Source: Holophagales bacterium (GTDB taxonomy: Bacteria; Acidobacteriota; Thermoanaerobaculia; Multivoradales; Multivoraceae). Taken from it: DNA of 64,000 nt. Of this stretch, positions 18,541-28,818 are shown piece after piece (position 1 is the stretch's first letter; the number at the start of each line of letters is the position of its first letter). A program made the position numbers and the translations under genes. The stretch covers positions 15,111 through 79,110 of the forward strand of contig VXVC01000003.1 of NCBI GenBank assembly GCA_009836625.1, read 5' to 3'. Below the pieces are notes generated by a model that was not told where the DNA came from, made no database searches, and was given only the letters and a program-made list of their open reading frames with translations.

Positions 18541-20732
18541 CGGTCACCGCCGAGACGGAAGGAGGATGTCTCGACGCGTTCGAGAACGTCCTCGCGCTCG
18601 GAGACCCGGTACACCGCTCGCGGATCCACGTCCTCGAAGATCTGGGCCTTGCCGCTACCCATCCACCGCACGCGGATCTCATCGATTCGCGTGGCGTCTC
18701 CAAGGCCCACTTCGAGTTGCATGCTGTTGCCGCCGAAGGAGCCGCCCGAACCGACCAGACGATGGATCGTTCGGTTACCGCCGGGCCCGTCGACGGAGAG
18801 GGCGACCCGCGAACCGACGCCGAAACGGTTGGCGCCCGAGCCGGCCGGACCGGCGCCGGCGAAGCGCAGGGTGATCCAGGCGTTGTCACTGCCCGGATTC
18901 TCGAACAGGGCGTTGCCGAACGTGTCGGTGGGGTAGAAGCCGCCGAGCTGGTGGAGAAGGTCCATGTCGCCGTCGCCGTCCAGGTCGCCGAAGGCCACTC
19001 CGTGACCCTTCTGGAGGTGGCCGAAGCCGCCGGCGAAGGTGACTTCCTCGAAGCGCCGGCCGTTGTAGCGGTACATGACGTTCGGCATCAGGCTGGCGAG
19101 GTCCGGTTCGCCGGTACCCAGGTAGAAATCGAGCCAGCCGTCATTGTCCAGATCGCCGTAGTTCGCGCCCATCGGCAGAGCGGGCCGGCGGATCCCGAGT
19201 TCCCGGGAGACCTCCGTCATCCGCAGCCTGCCGCCGCAGGCGGGTTGCGGCCCGCAGTCGTTCCGGTACAGCAGGGGCTGGCCCACTCCGGGTTCCGAGC
19301 CCATGTAGGAGGCGACGACTTCGGTCGCCTGGTCGCGATAGTCGCCGACGTAGAGATCGAGGTCGCCGTCGTTGTCGTAGTCGAAGAACCAGGTCGCGAA
19401 GCTCTCCCGCTCCGGCTCGGTAACCCCCACCCGAACGGCCTCGTCCTGGAAGACACCCCCCGAGTTCCGGTAGAGGCGGTTGGCGCCGAAGTTGGATACG
19501 TAGAGGTCGAGGTCGCCGTCGTTGTCGACATCGCCCCAGGCGACACCCTTCGCGTAGCGCAGGTTGCTGACCCCGGCTTCGGCGGCTACGTCCTCGAACG
19601 TGCCGTCGCCCAGGTTGCGGAACAACTGCGAGGGGTACTCGTGGGCTTCGCTCGCCTCGTTGCCGACGTAGAGATCGAGGTCGCCGTCGCCGTCGTAGTC
19701 GCCCCAGGTGGCCGCCTGGGTCGGATAGGCCGGTTCGGCCAGGCCGGCCGCCTCGGTGACATCGATGAAGCGGCCGGCGTCGCCGCCGAGTTCGTTGCGC
19801 AGAAGCGAGTTGCGGATGCGGCCCTCCTCCAGCAGCCAGGCGCCGCGCAGCACGAACAGATCGAGGCGGCCGTCACCGTCGTAGTCGGCGTGGATCAGGT
19901 TCAGCCCACCGAGCTGAGCGCTGAGCCCCCAGGCTTCGCCCGAGTCTTCGAAACCGCCGCTGCCGTCGCCCCGGAAGGCCTGGAGTGGGCCGCACGGATC
20001 CCAGGTCGAGGTGATCAGGTCGAGAATGCCGTCGCCGTCGAAGTCGTCCACGATGGCGCCGCCCGCAAGATCGAGCGCATCGACTCCGAGCTCCGGTCCA
20101 AGGTTGCGCCAGCGCCGGCCCGGGAATGAAGCGGAGGCGAAGACGCTCTCGCTGATGCGGAACTCGGGAGGCACTCCGTCCGGGAAGTCCCCGGTCAACC
20201 GTCGCGCTACGTTGAGAAGCCACCTGGCCCGGTGCCTCCATGGGCCGGTTGGGCGACCCTCCTCCAGCATGTCGAGGAAGAGGTCACCCGCCGCGCGGGC
20301 GTGTTCGGGACGGCTATGGACCGCGGCGGAAGTAAGCGGGAGGATGCAACTGTCGGCCGAGTGGCCCGCGTCGCCATGATGGACGCAGTTCAGATCCTCG
20401 GCGCGCTGGAGGTGGGCCAGGGCGAGGTTCCACTCGGGAATGGTCGGCCGTACGTCACGTGTCGCGGCCAGGGCCCCGGTAGCCGCCGACAGGTGGGTGA
20501 TCGCCCCCGCCGTGTCGCCGAGCCGGAGCAGTTCGCCGCCGAGTTGCGCCTCGATCTCCGGGCTGTTCGGGTTGGAAGACAGGCTCGCTCGAAGCTCGTC
20601 CGCGAATCTCGTGCCGAAGTAGGCGTTCGAGCCGTCCGTCAGCCGCTTGCACGATTCCGCGAAATCGTCGGGAGGCGCAGCCGCCAGGGGAGCTGCGAGC
20701 AGGACCAGACTGGCGAGCCCGCGGGCCGGCAT
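18537..20732 (-). CDS. CRTAC1-family exported protein with TPR-like N-terminal region
   Basis: A 731-residue relative of the next gene. It has a signal peptide (residues 1-19), an N-terminal region of about 200 residues with TPR-like helices, then seven or more DYDGDGDLDLY-type FG-GAP loops. A C-terminal ASPIC/UnbV domain (NRFGVGSRV, LVGSGGSFGGNS, IDEIRVRW) follows. The N-terminal part holds several Cys (for example CVHHGDAGHSADSC) that could form disulfides. It is the first gene of the three-gene block. Function is unknown. Confidence 0.9.
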   Translation of the reverse strand: MPARGLASLVLLAAPLAAAPPDDFAESCKRLTDGSNAYFGTRFADELRASLSSNPNSPEIEAQLGGELLRLGDTAGAITHLSAATGALAATRDVRPTIPEWNLALAHLQRAEDLNCVHHGDAGHSADSCILPLTSAAVHSRPEHARAAGDLFLDMLEEGRPTGPWRHRARWLLNVARRLTGDFPDGVPPEFRISESVFASASFPGRRWRNLGPELGVDALDLAGGAIVDDFDGDGILDLITSTWDPCGPLQAFRGDGSGGFEDSGEAWGLSAQLGGLNLIHADYDGDGRLDLFVLRGAWLLEEGRIRNSLLRNELGGDAGRFIDVTEAAGLAEPAYPTQAATWGDYDGDGDLDLYVGNEASEAHEYPSQLFRNLGDGTFEDVAAEAGVSNLRYAKGVAWGDVDNDGDLDLYVSNFGANRLYRNSGGVFQDEAVRVGVTEPERESFATWFFDYDNDGDLDLYVGDYRDQATEVVASYMGSEPGVGQPLLYRNDCGPQPACGGRLRMTEVSRELGIRRPALPMGANYGDLDNDGWLDFYLGTGEPDLASLMPNVMYRYNGRRFEEVTFAGGFGHLQKGHGVAFGDLDGDGDMDLLHQLGGFYPTDTFGNALFENPGSDNAWITLRFAGAGPAGSGANRFGVGSRVALSVDGPGGNRTIHRLVGSGGSFGGNSMQLEVGLGDATRIDEIRVRWMGSGKAQIFEDVDPRAVYRVSEREDVLERVETSSFRLGGDR

Positions 20733-20744
20733 GGCGGGAGACTA

Positions 20745-22451
20745 CTACGCCCGAGCGTTCTCCTCTTCCGCGTCGGCCGTGTCGTCCCCGTCACTCGCAG
20801 GTGGAGGCGTCGGCGGCAGGGTCTGGGCCGCCTTTGCGCCGAAGCGAGACGTACCGAAGGCGGTCATGCAGGCGGCGCCGAGGCCGATCGTCCATGCCAG
20901 GTAGCAGATCACGAGGCCCGGGAAGCCGAACATGAAGCGGAAGAACCAGGGCAGGCCGAGGAAGCCGAGCAGGTCGGCCACGAGGGCCAGGGCCTGGATC
21001 GTGAGCACACCGAGAGCGAGAGCGCCGAAGCTGCCGGCCGCGACACCGCTGGCGCCCTTGAAGCGCTTCCGGAACCAGTCCCCGGCGGCGGCCGCCGCTC
21101 CGGTGTACCCGAGCACGAGGGCGAGCGCCAGGGCAACCAGCGCCGCCGGCCACAGGAGGATGGCGAACGGAATGCCGATCACGGTTACCGCGAGCAGAAT
21201 GCTGGCGACGATCAGGGCCGGCAGGATGAGCAGTTCGATCCCGAAGCCGACCACGAGCATGATCAGCGGGTCAGAAACCGCGGCTGAGCGGACCCGGTCC
21301 ACGCCCTTGGGCGACACGAGCAGCACCAGGCCGCTGAGCACGATGAGGAGGCCGGTGAAGATGATCGCCCGGACGAACTCGAACACCTTGCCCACCCGGA
21401 AGAAGGGCGGTCTTTCGCCGACACGAGGGAACCAGTCGCCGCGCCAGCCATCGAACCACTCGCCGTCCCAATCCCACTCGAAGTCGCCCCAATCGACCTC
21501 GGATATCTCTCCGAGCACGGTCGCGCCTTCCTCGCGGCTGACCCTGCCTCCGACGGTGACGATGTCCCCCAGTACCTCCGCCCCCGGACCGAGCTCGACG
21601 TCTCCACCGATGGCGAGCACCTCGCCCGTCACGCGGCCGTCGATCTTCGCCTCGCCGCCGATTGCGACAGCGTCTCCACGGACTTCCCCGTCGACCTTGA
21701 TGCCGCCGCCGATCGAGGTGATGTCGTCTGCCACTTCGTCGCGACCGACCCGCACCGTGCTGCCGAAGGCCACCTTGTTGTCGAGGTCAACGCGCACCAC
21801 CGGCCCGCTCTCGTCGTCATCGTCCTCGGCCGCGGCGGCCTCTTCCCGCGTTTCCTCCTCCTGAGCTGCCTGGGCATCCGACTCCTGCTGAGGCTGGCCG
21901 AAAGCCACACCCGTGCAGCACAGCCCGAAGGCGAGGAGCAGCGCGCCGGCTCTGAAGCCTCGACCCCGTGGCCGATGGACAGGGGCCCGCGACAACCGGT
22001 GAAGGAGATGGACTCCCGTCAGACAGAGCAGCGTGACCACGGCGATCGCGATCGTCGCCGCCGGTGTGTTCAGGACCATGTCGAGGGCTTCCCCGACCCG
22101 GACCGCCCCGTTCAGGAAGGCCACGCTCTCCGCCAGCACGGCGGCCGCCTGGGTGAGGAGCCAGACCGCGGCGAACAGTGAGGCCTGAAGACCGTCGAGC
22201 AGACCCAGCCACGATGAGGGGACCAGCCAGGCCGCACCGGTGAGCAGGAGGAGCGCGGCCGCCACCGAGACGGCCAGCGGCAGCCGGGCCCAGCGGGGAA
22301 TCTCGAAGGGCAGGATCGGCGAGGGGGCCGGCGTCGTGGCCGGTCGGCCGCTCGCGGCCACCTGCCGCATGATGCGTTCCGTGAGTCCCGCCGGAGCGGC
22401 GGGATCTTCCAGCGACTGGAACAGGGTCCGGAGGTCGATTCGGTTCCGCAT
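20745..22451 (-). CDS. multi-pass membrane protein with bactofilin-like repeats, possible anti-sigma factor
   Basis: A 568-residue protein downstream of a sigma factor gene. Residues 1-60 are soluble, followed by three hydrophobic segments and an acidic linker. Next come short repeats of the GG-x-x-x-x-DG-x-x-x-G-D/E type (GGIKVDGEVRGDAVAIGGEAKIDGR and on) resembling the bactofilin/polymer-forming beta-helix, then four or five more membrane helices. Gene order suggests an anti-sigma role, but I see no zinc finger. An overlapping GTG at 22550 is possible (GTGA coupling). ATG at 22451 has a GAGGA six bases away and gives a natural N terminus, so I chose it. Confidence 0.75.
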   Translation of the reverse strand: MRNRIDLRTLFQSLEDPAAPAGLTERIMRQVAASGRPATTPAPSPILPFEIPRWARLPLAVSVAAALLLLTGAAWLVPSSWLGLLDGLQASLFAAVWLLTQAAAVLAESVAFLNGAVRVGEALDMVLNTPAATIAIAVVTLLCLTGVHLLHRLSRAPVHRPRGRGFRAGALLLAFGLCCTGVAFGQPQQESDAQAAQEEETREEAAAAEDDDDESGPVVRVDLDNKVAFGSTVRVGRDEVADDITSIGGGIKVDGEVRGDAVAIGGEAKIDGRVTGEVLAIGGDVELGPGAEVLGDIVTVGGRVSREEGATVLGEISEVDWGDFEWDWDGEWFDGWRGDWFPRVGERPPFFRVGKVFEFVRAIIFTGLLIVLSGLVLLVSPKGVDRVRSAAVSDPLIMLVVGFGIELLILPALIVASILLAVTVIGIPFAILLWPAALVALALALVLGYTGAAAAAGDWFRKRFKGASGVAAGSFGALALGVLTIQALALVADLLGFLGLPWFFRFMFGFPGLVICYLAWTIGLGAACMTAFGTSRFGAKAAQTLPPTPPPASDGDDTADAEEENARA

Positions 22452-22546
22452 GTTCATTCCTCGCGGCGTGTGCGGTTGATACGACGGCGACTCGGGCACG
22501 ACGTTCCGCATGCCCTTCGCCCTACGTTGGCGGGGTGGCCGTGGTT

Positions 22547-23128
22547 TCACACTACGCCATCCTTGCGCAGGCGTTCTTCGATCTCGCGGCGCGCCCTGCG
22601 CAGATTCGTCTTCACGGTTCCAAGCGGCATGCCGGTCGCCTCCGCGATGTCCCGGTAGGGCAGTTCTTCCCGGAACCGGAGCAGAACGACGAGCCGATAC
22701 TCCGGTCGGAGGGCCGCCACGGCCGCTTCAAGAGCGGACGACAGCTCACGCCGCTTGACCAGGGTGTCCGGGGACTCCGAGCGCTCGTCCTCGATGCGAT
22801 CCAGGATGGACGACTGGTCCGGGTCGCTGGTCTCGATCGGCGTTGTGGGGAGCTTCTTCCGGCGAAGCTGGTCGATTGCCGCGTTGCTCGCGATCTTGAA
22901 CAGCCAGCTTGCGAAACGCCGTCTCGGGTCGTAGCGGGCGAGCGCCAGCCAGGCCTTGACGAAGACCTCCTGGGTGACGTCCTCCGCAATGCCGCGGTCC
23001 CGGACCATGCGCAGGACCAGGCTGAAGACGGGTCGCTGGTAGCGCTCGACCAGCGTCCGGAAGGCGAGTTCCGAACCTCCGATCGCCTCCGCCACCAGGG
23101 CGGCTTCGTCCTGTGGTCCGTGGGGCAT
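22547..23128 (-). CDS. RNA polymerase sigma factor, ECF/sigma-70 type
   Basis: A 193-residue sigma factor. The region 2 helix AEDVTQEVFVKAWLAL and SWLFKIASNAAIDQLRRKK lies at about 45-90. Region 4 with helix-turn-helix YRDIAEATGMPLGTVKTNL is near 160-180, and no region 1 or 3 is present. Only 20 or so bases separate its start from the divergent phosphatase promoter. The downstream membrane protein is its probable partner. ATG at 23128 is six bases after a -10-like CACACT. Confidence 0.92.
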   Translation of the reverse strand: MPHGPQDEAALVAEAIGGSELAFRTLVERYQRPVFSLVLRMVRDRGIAEDVTQEVFVKAWLALARYDPRRRFASWLFKIASNAAIDQLRRKKLPTTPIETSDPDQSSILDRIEDERSESPDTLVKRRELSSALEAAVAALRPEYRLVVLLRFREELPYRDIAEATGMPLGTVKTNLRRARREIEERLRKDGVV

Positions 23129-23134
23129 CGGCTC

Positions 23135-23140
23135 AGTGTG
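23135..23140 (-). promoter_or_regulatory. weak -10-like hexamer CACACT before the sigma factor
   Basis: CACACT on the minus strand ends six bases before the ATG at 23128, a leaderless-type spacing. It is a poor match to TATAAT. Confidence 0.3.
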
Positions 23141-23160
23141 GCATGAGGGGTGGCTGCCCA

Positions 23161-23166
23161 TATCAT
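23161..23166 (+). promoter_or_regulatory. -10-like hexamer TATCAT before the CysQ-like gene
   Basis: TATCAT ends seven bases before the GTG at 23174, again a leaderless-type spacing. It faces the sigma factor promoter about 20 bases away. Confidence 0.4.
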
Positions 23167-23173
23167 TGCCGCG

Positions 23174-24172
23174 GTGCGCTCTGATCCCGACTTCACGAAC
23201 TACGCAGAACTGACGGACGCGGTTTGCGCGGTGCGCGTCGCCAGCCGGGTTACCCGACGTCTGCAGGCCGCACTCGGGGGCGTCTTCCTGACCAAGGACG
23301 ACCGCTCGCCGGTGACGGTCGCGGACTACGCGGCGCAAGCCCTGGTCAGCCTTGTGCTGCCAGCAGAGGACGCCATCGTCGGCGAGGAGACATCGCCGGA
23401 TCTGGTGACCTCCGAGGGGCGGGAGGTCATGGCCAGGGTTGCGGATGCGGTCAGGGCCGAACTTCCGGGCGTCGCCGCGAACCAGGTTGGCGAAGCGATC
23501 GATCGCTGTTCGAGCGCCGGCGGCGCGACCGGCAGGTTCTGGGTCCTCGATCCGATCGACGGTACGAAGGGGTTCCTCCGCGGCGACCAGTACGCGATCG
23601 CACTCGGTCTGATGGAGGATGGCGAGGTCGTGGGGGGAGTGCTCGGCTGTCCCAATCTGCCTTCGGCGGACGGTCGCGGGTGCCTGTTCGCCGCCGCACA
23701 AGGAGGGGGCTCCTGGGAGCTGCCGCTGGACGAGGAAGGGCCTGCGCCCCGCCGGATCGGGGTGTCCTCGGTTGCCGAGTCGACGGACGCCGTGTTCTGT
23801 GAGTCGGCGGTGTCCATGCACTCGGATCGGGGCGGGCACGCGGGGATAGCCGAGCGACTGGGTGTGACAGCCGCTCCGGTGCGCATGGACAGCCAGTGCA
23901 AGTACGGGGCGATTGCGCGGGGCGACGCTTCGATCTATCTCCGCCTGCCGTCTTCCGCCACCTATCGCGAGAAGATCTGGGACCACGCCGCGGGGTTCAT
24001 CGTCGTGACGGAAGCCGGCGGCGCCGTGACGGACGCCTTCGGCCGGGAGCTCGACTTCAGTCTGGGGCGGACTCTGGAAACGAATCGCGGCGTCGTGGCC
24101 ACCAACGGCCTGCTGCACCGCAAGGTCCTGGCGGCGGCGGCGGCCGTCCTGCCGGAAGCTCCGGCTGCTTGA
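23174..24172 (+). CDS. cysQ: inositol monophosphatase-superfamily phosphatase, CysQ/HAL2 type
   Basis: A lithium-sensitive-type phosphatase fold of 332 residues. It shows GEE at 70-72, the metal motif DPIDGTKGF at 126-134 and WDHAAGFIVVTEAGG near 269-283. The spacing and the K-G-F after DGT favour 3'(2'),5'-bisphosphate nucleotidase, which removes PAP during sulfate assimilation, over plain inositol phosphatase. A GTG at 23150 is also in frame, but I prefer the GTG at 23174, placed seven bases after a TATCAT. It precedes rmlB by 22 bases. Confidence 0.8.
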   Translation: MRSDPDFTNYAELTDAVCAVRVASRVTRRLQAALGGVFLTKDDRSPVTVADYAAQALVSLVLPAEDAIVGEETSPDLVTSEGREVMARVADAVRAELPGVAANQVGEAIDRCSSAGGATGRFWVLDPIDGTKGFLRGDQYAIALGLMEDGEVVGGVLGCPNLPSADGRGCLFAAAQGGGSWELPLDEEGPAPRRIGVSSVAESTDAVFCESAVSMHSDRGGHAGIAERLGVTAAPVRMDSQCKYGAIARGDASIYLRLPSSATYREKIWDHAAGFIVVTEAGGAVTDAFGRELDFSLGRTLETNRGVVATNGLLHRKVLAAAAAVLPEAPAA

Positions 24173-24194
24173 CGGGCCGGCACCGGGAGTTCCA

Positions 24195-25306
24195 TTGACT
24201 GCGACCGAGACTCTGCTAGTTACCGGTGGCGCCGGTTTCATCGGCAGCAATCTCGCGGCCGCCGCGCTCGCCGACGCCCGCGGTGCGGACCGGCGAGTGG
24301 TCGTGTTCGACAAGCTGACCTACGCCGGCAGCCTGAGCAACCTGGAGCGAGTGGCCGACGACCCCCGCTACACCTTCGTGCTCGGGGACATCGCGGACCG
24401 TGAAGCGGTGCGAAAGGCGTTCGCCGAGCACCGGCCGTCGGCAGTCCTGAACCTGGCGGCCGAAAGCCACGTGGACCGCTCGATCGACGGCCCCGGAGCC
24501 TTCGTTCGGACGAACGTTCTCGGTACGTTCGAGCTCCTCGAGGCGGCCCGGCTCGATCTCGGCCGCCGGTCGGAAAAGGAACGGGCGGGGTTTCGGTTCA
24601 TCCACGTCTCGACCGACGAGGTGTTTGGAAGCCTCGGCGAGTCAGGGCGGTTCCGCGAGGACACGGCCTACGATCCCAGCTCGCCCTACTCGGCCTCCAA
24701 GGCGGCGGCGGATCATCTGGTGCACGCCTGGTGCCGTACCTACGGCTTGCCGGCGATCGTGACCAACTGCTCGAACAACTACGGGCCGTACCAGTTTCCC
24801 GAGAAACTGATTCCCGTCATGATCCTGAACGCCGCATCCGGACTGCCGCTTCCGGTGTACGGCGAGGGTGCGAACGTCCGCGACTGGCTTCACGTGGACG
24901 ACCACTGCGAGGGGCTGCTCCGTGTGCTCCGGCTGGGCGAACCGGGCCAGAGCTACAACTTCGGCGGCGACGCGGAGAGAACGAACCTCGAAGTCGTCGA
25001 GGCGGTCTGCGCGGCGGTCGAGGCGGAGTTCCCGGCCGAGGAGAATCCCGCGCTGGCGACGAAGGGGACGGGGAGCTACCGTGAGCTCGTGACCTTCGTC
25101 GAAGACCGGCCGGGCCATGATCTCCGCTATGCGGTCGACGCCGCCAAGGCGCGGAGAGACCTGGCTTGGGCGCCAAGGCGCGACCTGGAAGCGGGTCTCC
25201 GCGAGACGGTGCGCTGGTACCTGGATCACCTGGACTGGTGCGACGTGGTCGCTTCCGGTGGCGAACGGCGCCGGCTGGGCCTTCAGCAGCGGTTGACGGC
25301 GGCGAC

Positions 25307-25310
<4 letters not shown>
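24195..25310 (+). CDS. rmlB: dTDP-glucose 4,6-dehydratase
   Basis: The second step of dTDP-L-rhamnose synthesis, 371 residues. The NAD-binding TGGAGFIG is at about 9-16. The catalytic STDEVFG (with Asp-Glu) is near 136-142 and YSASK near 165-169. The [14 protein letters not shown] segment is characteristic of RmlB. The start is TTG with CGGGAG six bases before. It overlaps rmlA by four bases (GTGA). Confidence 0.93.
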
Positions 25311-26190
<880 letters not shown>

Positions 26191-26194
<4 letters not shown>

Positions 26195-26757
26195 GCGCTC
26201 CGCCCGAGGTCCGCGCTACGGGGCTGCGCGGCGTCGTGATCGTCGAGCCGGTCGTTCATCGCGACGGCCGCGGGTTCTTCCTGGAGAGCTACAACGCGGC
26301 GATGTTCGCGAGGGGTGGCGTAGATCGGCCCTGGGTCCAGGACAACCACTCCCGATCGAACCGGGACACCGTGCGGGGCCTTCACCTTCAGTGCCGCCGG
26401 CAGCAGGCCAAGCTCGTCCGCGTCACCCGGGGCGAGGTGTTCGACGTCGCCGTCGATGTGCGGCGCGGCTCACCGTCGTTTCTGGAGTGGACCGGGTGCC
26501 TGCTCTCGGAGGACAACTTTCGCCAACTCTTCATTCCGCGCGGATTCGCCCACGGCTTCTGCGTGGTCAGCGAGACCGCCGAGGTGCAGTACAAGTGCGA
26601 CGAGTACTACGACGGCGACGATGAGCTCGCGATTGCCTGGAACGATCCGCAGATCGGCATCGACTGGCCCATCGAAGAACCGCTGCTCTCCGACCGGGAT
26701 CGCGTCGCGCCGACGATCGCGGGATGTTTCGAGCAGTTGCCGACGTTCTCCTGGTGA
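26191..26757 (+). CDS. rmlC: dTDP-4-dehydrorhamnose 3,5-epimerase
   Basis: The third step of dTDP-rhamnose synthesis, 188 residues with a cupin fold. The catalytic histidine is in RGLHLQ (about residue 66), and [18 protein letters not shown] and IPRGFAHGF follow as in RmlC. The GTG overlaps the rmlA stop. The rmlD reductase gene that completes the pathway is not in this window. Confidence 0.92.
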
Positions 26758-26758
26758 G

Positions 26759-28096
26759 ATGAAGTCGGCAACCGCAGGTGAGGAGGATCTGCGCGCGGCC
26801 GACCGCGAGCAGCTCGAGGCGCACGGGATCGACATCGAAGAGGCGCGGCGACAGCTTGCCATTCTGCGGGACCCACCTCCGAAGGCGGAGCTGATCCGGC
26901 CGGCCGTGCCGGGTGACGGCGTCGCCGCGCTGCCCGTTGGGCCGGGGGCGGACCGGCTTGCCGAAGAGGGGCGTTCGGCGGCGCGGTCCGGGCGCATGAT
27001 CCGATTCGTGCCGGCGTCGGGCGCGGCGTCCCGGCTGTTCGCGGAGCTCAAGGCGGCTGGCGCCGGCGGCGAGTCGGACCATCCCGTGCTCCGTCGCTTC
27101 GAGAATGCGCGGCGCCATCTGCCTTTCGACGGCGGCGCGGCTGACGTCCTCGATCGGTACGGCGAGACGCCGAAGGCCCTGATCCCCTTCCACCGGTATC
27201 CCGATGGCGAGGTGCGCACGGCGCTCGAGGAACACCTCGTCGAGGCGGCGGCCGTCCTCGGCGGCGGTGGCTCGGCGGCGCTCCACTTCTCGGTCGCTTC
27301 GCGACACCGGCCGGCGTTCGAGGCGTTGCTCGACGAGCGGTTGCCGGCGCTCGAGCGGCGTTGCGGGTGCCGTTTCGGGGTCACGCTCTCACACCAGTCG
27401 CCGGCCACCGACAGCATCGCCCTCGACGAGCGGGATCGACCGTTCCGATTGATGGACGATCCGGCGGCGCCCCTGCTGGTTCGGCCCGGCGGACATGGCG
27501 CGCTGCTCCGCAATCTCCAGCAGTTGGCCGACCAGGGCTTTGAACTCATCGCGATAAAGAACATAGACAACATGCAGCCGGAACCGTTCCAGGGCCCGGC
27601 GGTCAGGACCCTCCGGGTTCTTGCCGGCATGGCGCGGGAGCTGGCGCGGAGTTCCGACCGGCCGTCCCGGGTTTGCGGCGTCGTGCCGACCCTTGGCACG
27701 GCCGGCGGCGGTCCGTTCTGGGTGCGGGACGCGTCGGGCGAGGTCGGGCTGCAGATCGTCGAGACGTCTCAAATCGACATGGACGACGCGGAGCAGTCGG
27801 CCATCCTCGGCGGGGCTGGTTACTTCAATCCCGTGTTTATGGTGTGCGCGGTCCTCGGTCCCGGCGGCGAGCCGTACCGCCTCGAGAACTACGTCGATCA
27901 CGGCGCCAGCTTCCTCGTCCACAAGAGCCACGGCGGCAGACCGCTCTTCTCGCTGGAGCGTCCGGGTTTGTGGAACGGCTCGATGGCCGGGTGGAAAACA
28001 CGGTTCGTCGATGTCCCCGGCGAGGTGTACACGCCCGTCAAGACCGTGTTCGATCTCGCCGGCGCGGAGCACCGCTGCGGTGGAGATGACGAATGA
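26759..28096 (+). CDS. DUF4301 family protein
   Basis: A 445-residue protein resembling the uncharacterised DUF4301 family, with RFVPASGAASRLF near residues 81-93, HQSPATDSIA, and PVFMVCAVLGPGGEPYRLENYVDHGASFLV late in the protein. The R-F-V-P-A-S-G-A-A-S-R segment is reminiscent of nucleotidyltransferase-like loops, but I would not assign a reaction. It starts one base after the rmlC stop and overlaps the next gene by four bases, so it belongs to the sugar-nucleotide operon. Confidence 0.75.
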   Translation: MKSATAGEEDLRAADREQLEAHGIDIEEARRQLAILRDPPPKAELIRPAVPGDGVAALPVGPGADRLAEEGRSAARSGRMIRFVPASGAASRLFAELKAAGAGGESDHPVLRRFENARRHLPFDGGAADVLDRYGETPKALIPFHRYPDGEVRTALEEHLVEAAAVLGGGGSAALHFSVASRHRPAFEALLDERLPALERRCGCRFGVTLSHQSPATDSIALDERDRPFRLMDDPAAPLLVRPGGHGALLRNLQQLADQGFELIAIKNIDNMQPEPFQGPAVRTLRVLAGMARELARSSDRPSRVCGVVPTLGTAGGGPFWVRDASGEVGLQIVETSQIDMDDAEQSAILGGAGYFNPVFMVCAVLGPGGEPYRLENYVDHGASFLVHKSHGGRPLFSLERPGLWNGSMAGWKTRFVDVPGEVYTPVKTVFDLAGAEHRCGGDDE

Positions 28097-28818
28097 ACGA
28101 AGCTCCCGGAACCGCTGGTGCGAAGTCCTCGAAGGCGGGCCTGGCCTTCCGGGCCGCCGCAGTCGTCGTTCTCATCGCGGCCCTGCTCCTGTTCGGCCGG
28201 CGCGTGGCGGGCTACCTGCCGGAGTTCGGCGCCTGGGTGGATAGTCTCGGCGTGTGGGGCCCGATCGTGTTCGTCCTGGGCTACACCGTCGCGACCGTCG
28301 CCTTCATTCCCGGTTCGTTGCTGACCCTCGCCGGCGGCGCCATCTTCGGTCTGGCCGAAGGCACCGCGCTCGTCTTCGTCGGCGCCTCCCTGGGGGCGAC
28401 GGCGGCCTTTCTGGCGTCGAGGTACCTGGTCCGCGGGGCGATCGAGAAGCGCGTCGCCGCGGAGCCCCGCTTTGCCGCGATCGACCGGGCGGTGGGCCGC
28501 GAGGGATTCAAGATCGTCCTCCTGCTGCGTCTAACGCCGATCGTCCCCTTCGTGTTGCTGAACTACGCTCTGGGACTGACCAGGGTGAGTCTGGGGGACT
28601 ACGTCCGCGCTTTCATCGGCATGTTCCCGGCGACCTTGCTCTACGTCTACTACGGCAAGGTGATAGGCGACGTGGCCGAGATCGCGGCAGGCACTGGCGA
28701 CGAGCGGGATTGGGGTACCTGGGTCGTCACGGGCGTTGGGCTGCTTGCCACGATCGCGGTGATTGCGCTCGTCACCCGCATCGCCAGGCGCGCGCTCAGG
28801 GAGGAGGTCGGCGAGTGA
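28093..28818 (+). CDS. TVP38/TMEM64 (VTT domain) membrane protein
   Basis: A 241-residue inner-membrane protein with about six hydrophobic helices and the VTT/DedA-like core: VAFIPGSLLTLAGGAIFG near 73-90, GASLGATAAFLASRYLVR, and RLTPIVPFVLLNYALG near 147-162. VTT proteins of this class are thought to move or scramble lipids, but specific roles are rarely known. It is coupled by four-base overlaps to both neighbours. The pairing with a flavoprotein disulfide reductase gene recurs in other bacteria. Confidence 0.88.
   Translation: MNEAPGTAGAKSSKAGLAFRAAAVVVLIAALLLFGRRVAGYLPEFGAWVDSLGVWGPIVFVLGYTVATVAFIPGSLLTLAGGAIFGLAEGTALVFVGASLGATAAFLASRYLVRGAIEKRVAAEPRFAAIDRAVGREGFKIVLLLRLTPIVPFVLLNYALGLTRVSLGDYVRAFIGMFPATLLYVYYGKVIGDVAEIAAGTGDERDWGTWVVTGVGLLATIAVIALVTRIARRALREEVGE

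Noticed and set aside
18717..20129. A 470-residue plus-strand open frame within the CRTAC1 gene
   Set aside because: It mirrors the repeated FG-GAP codons of the minus-strand gene and shows only valine- and alanine-rich repeats.
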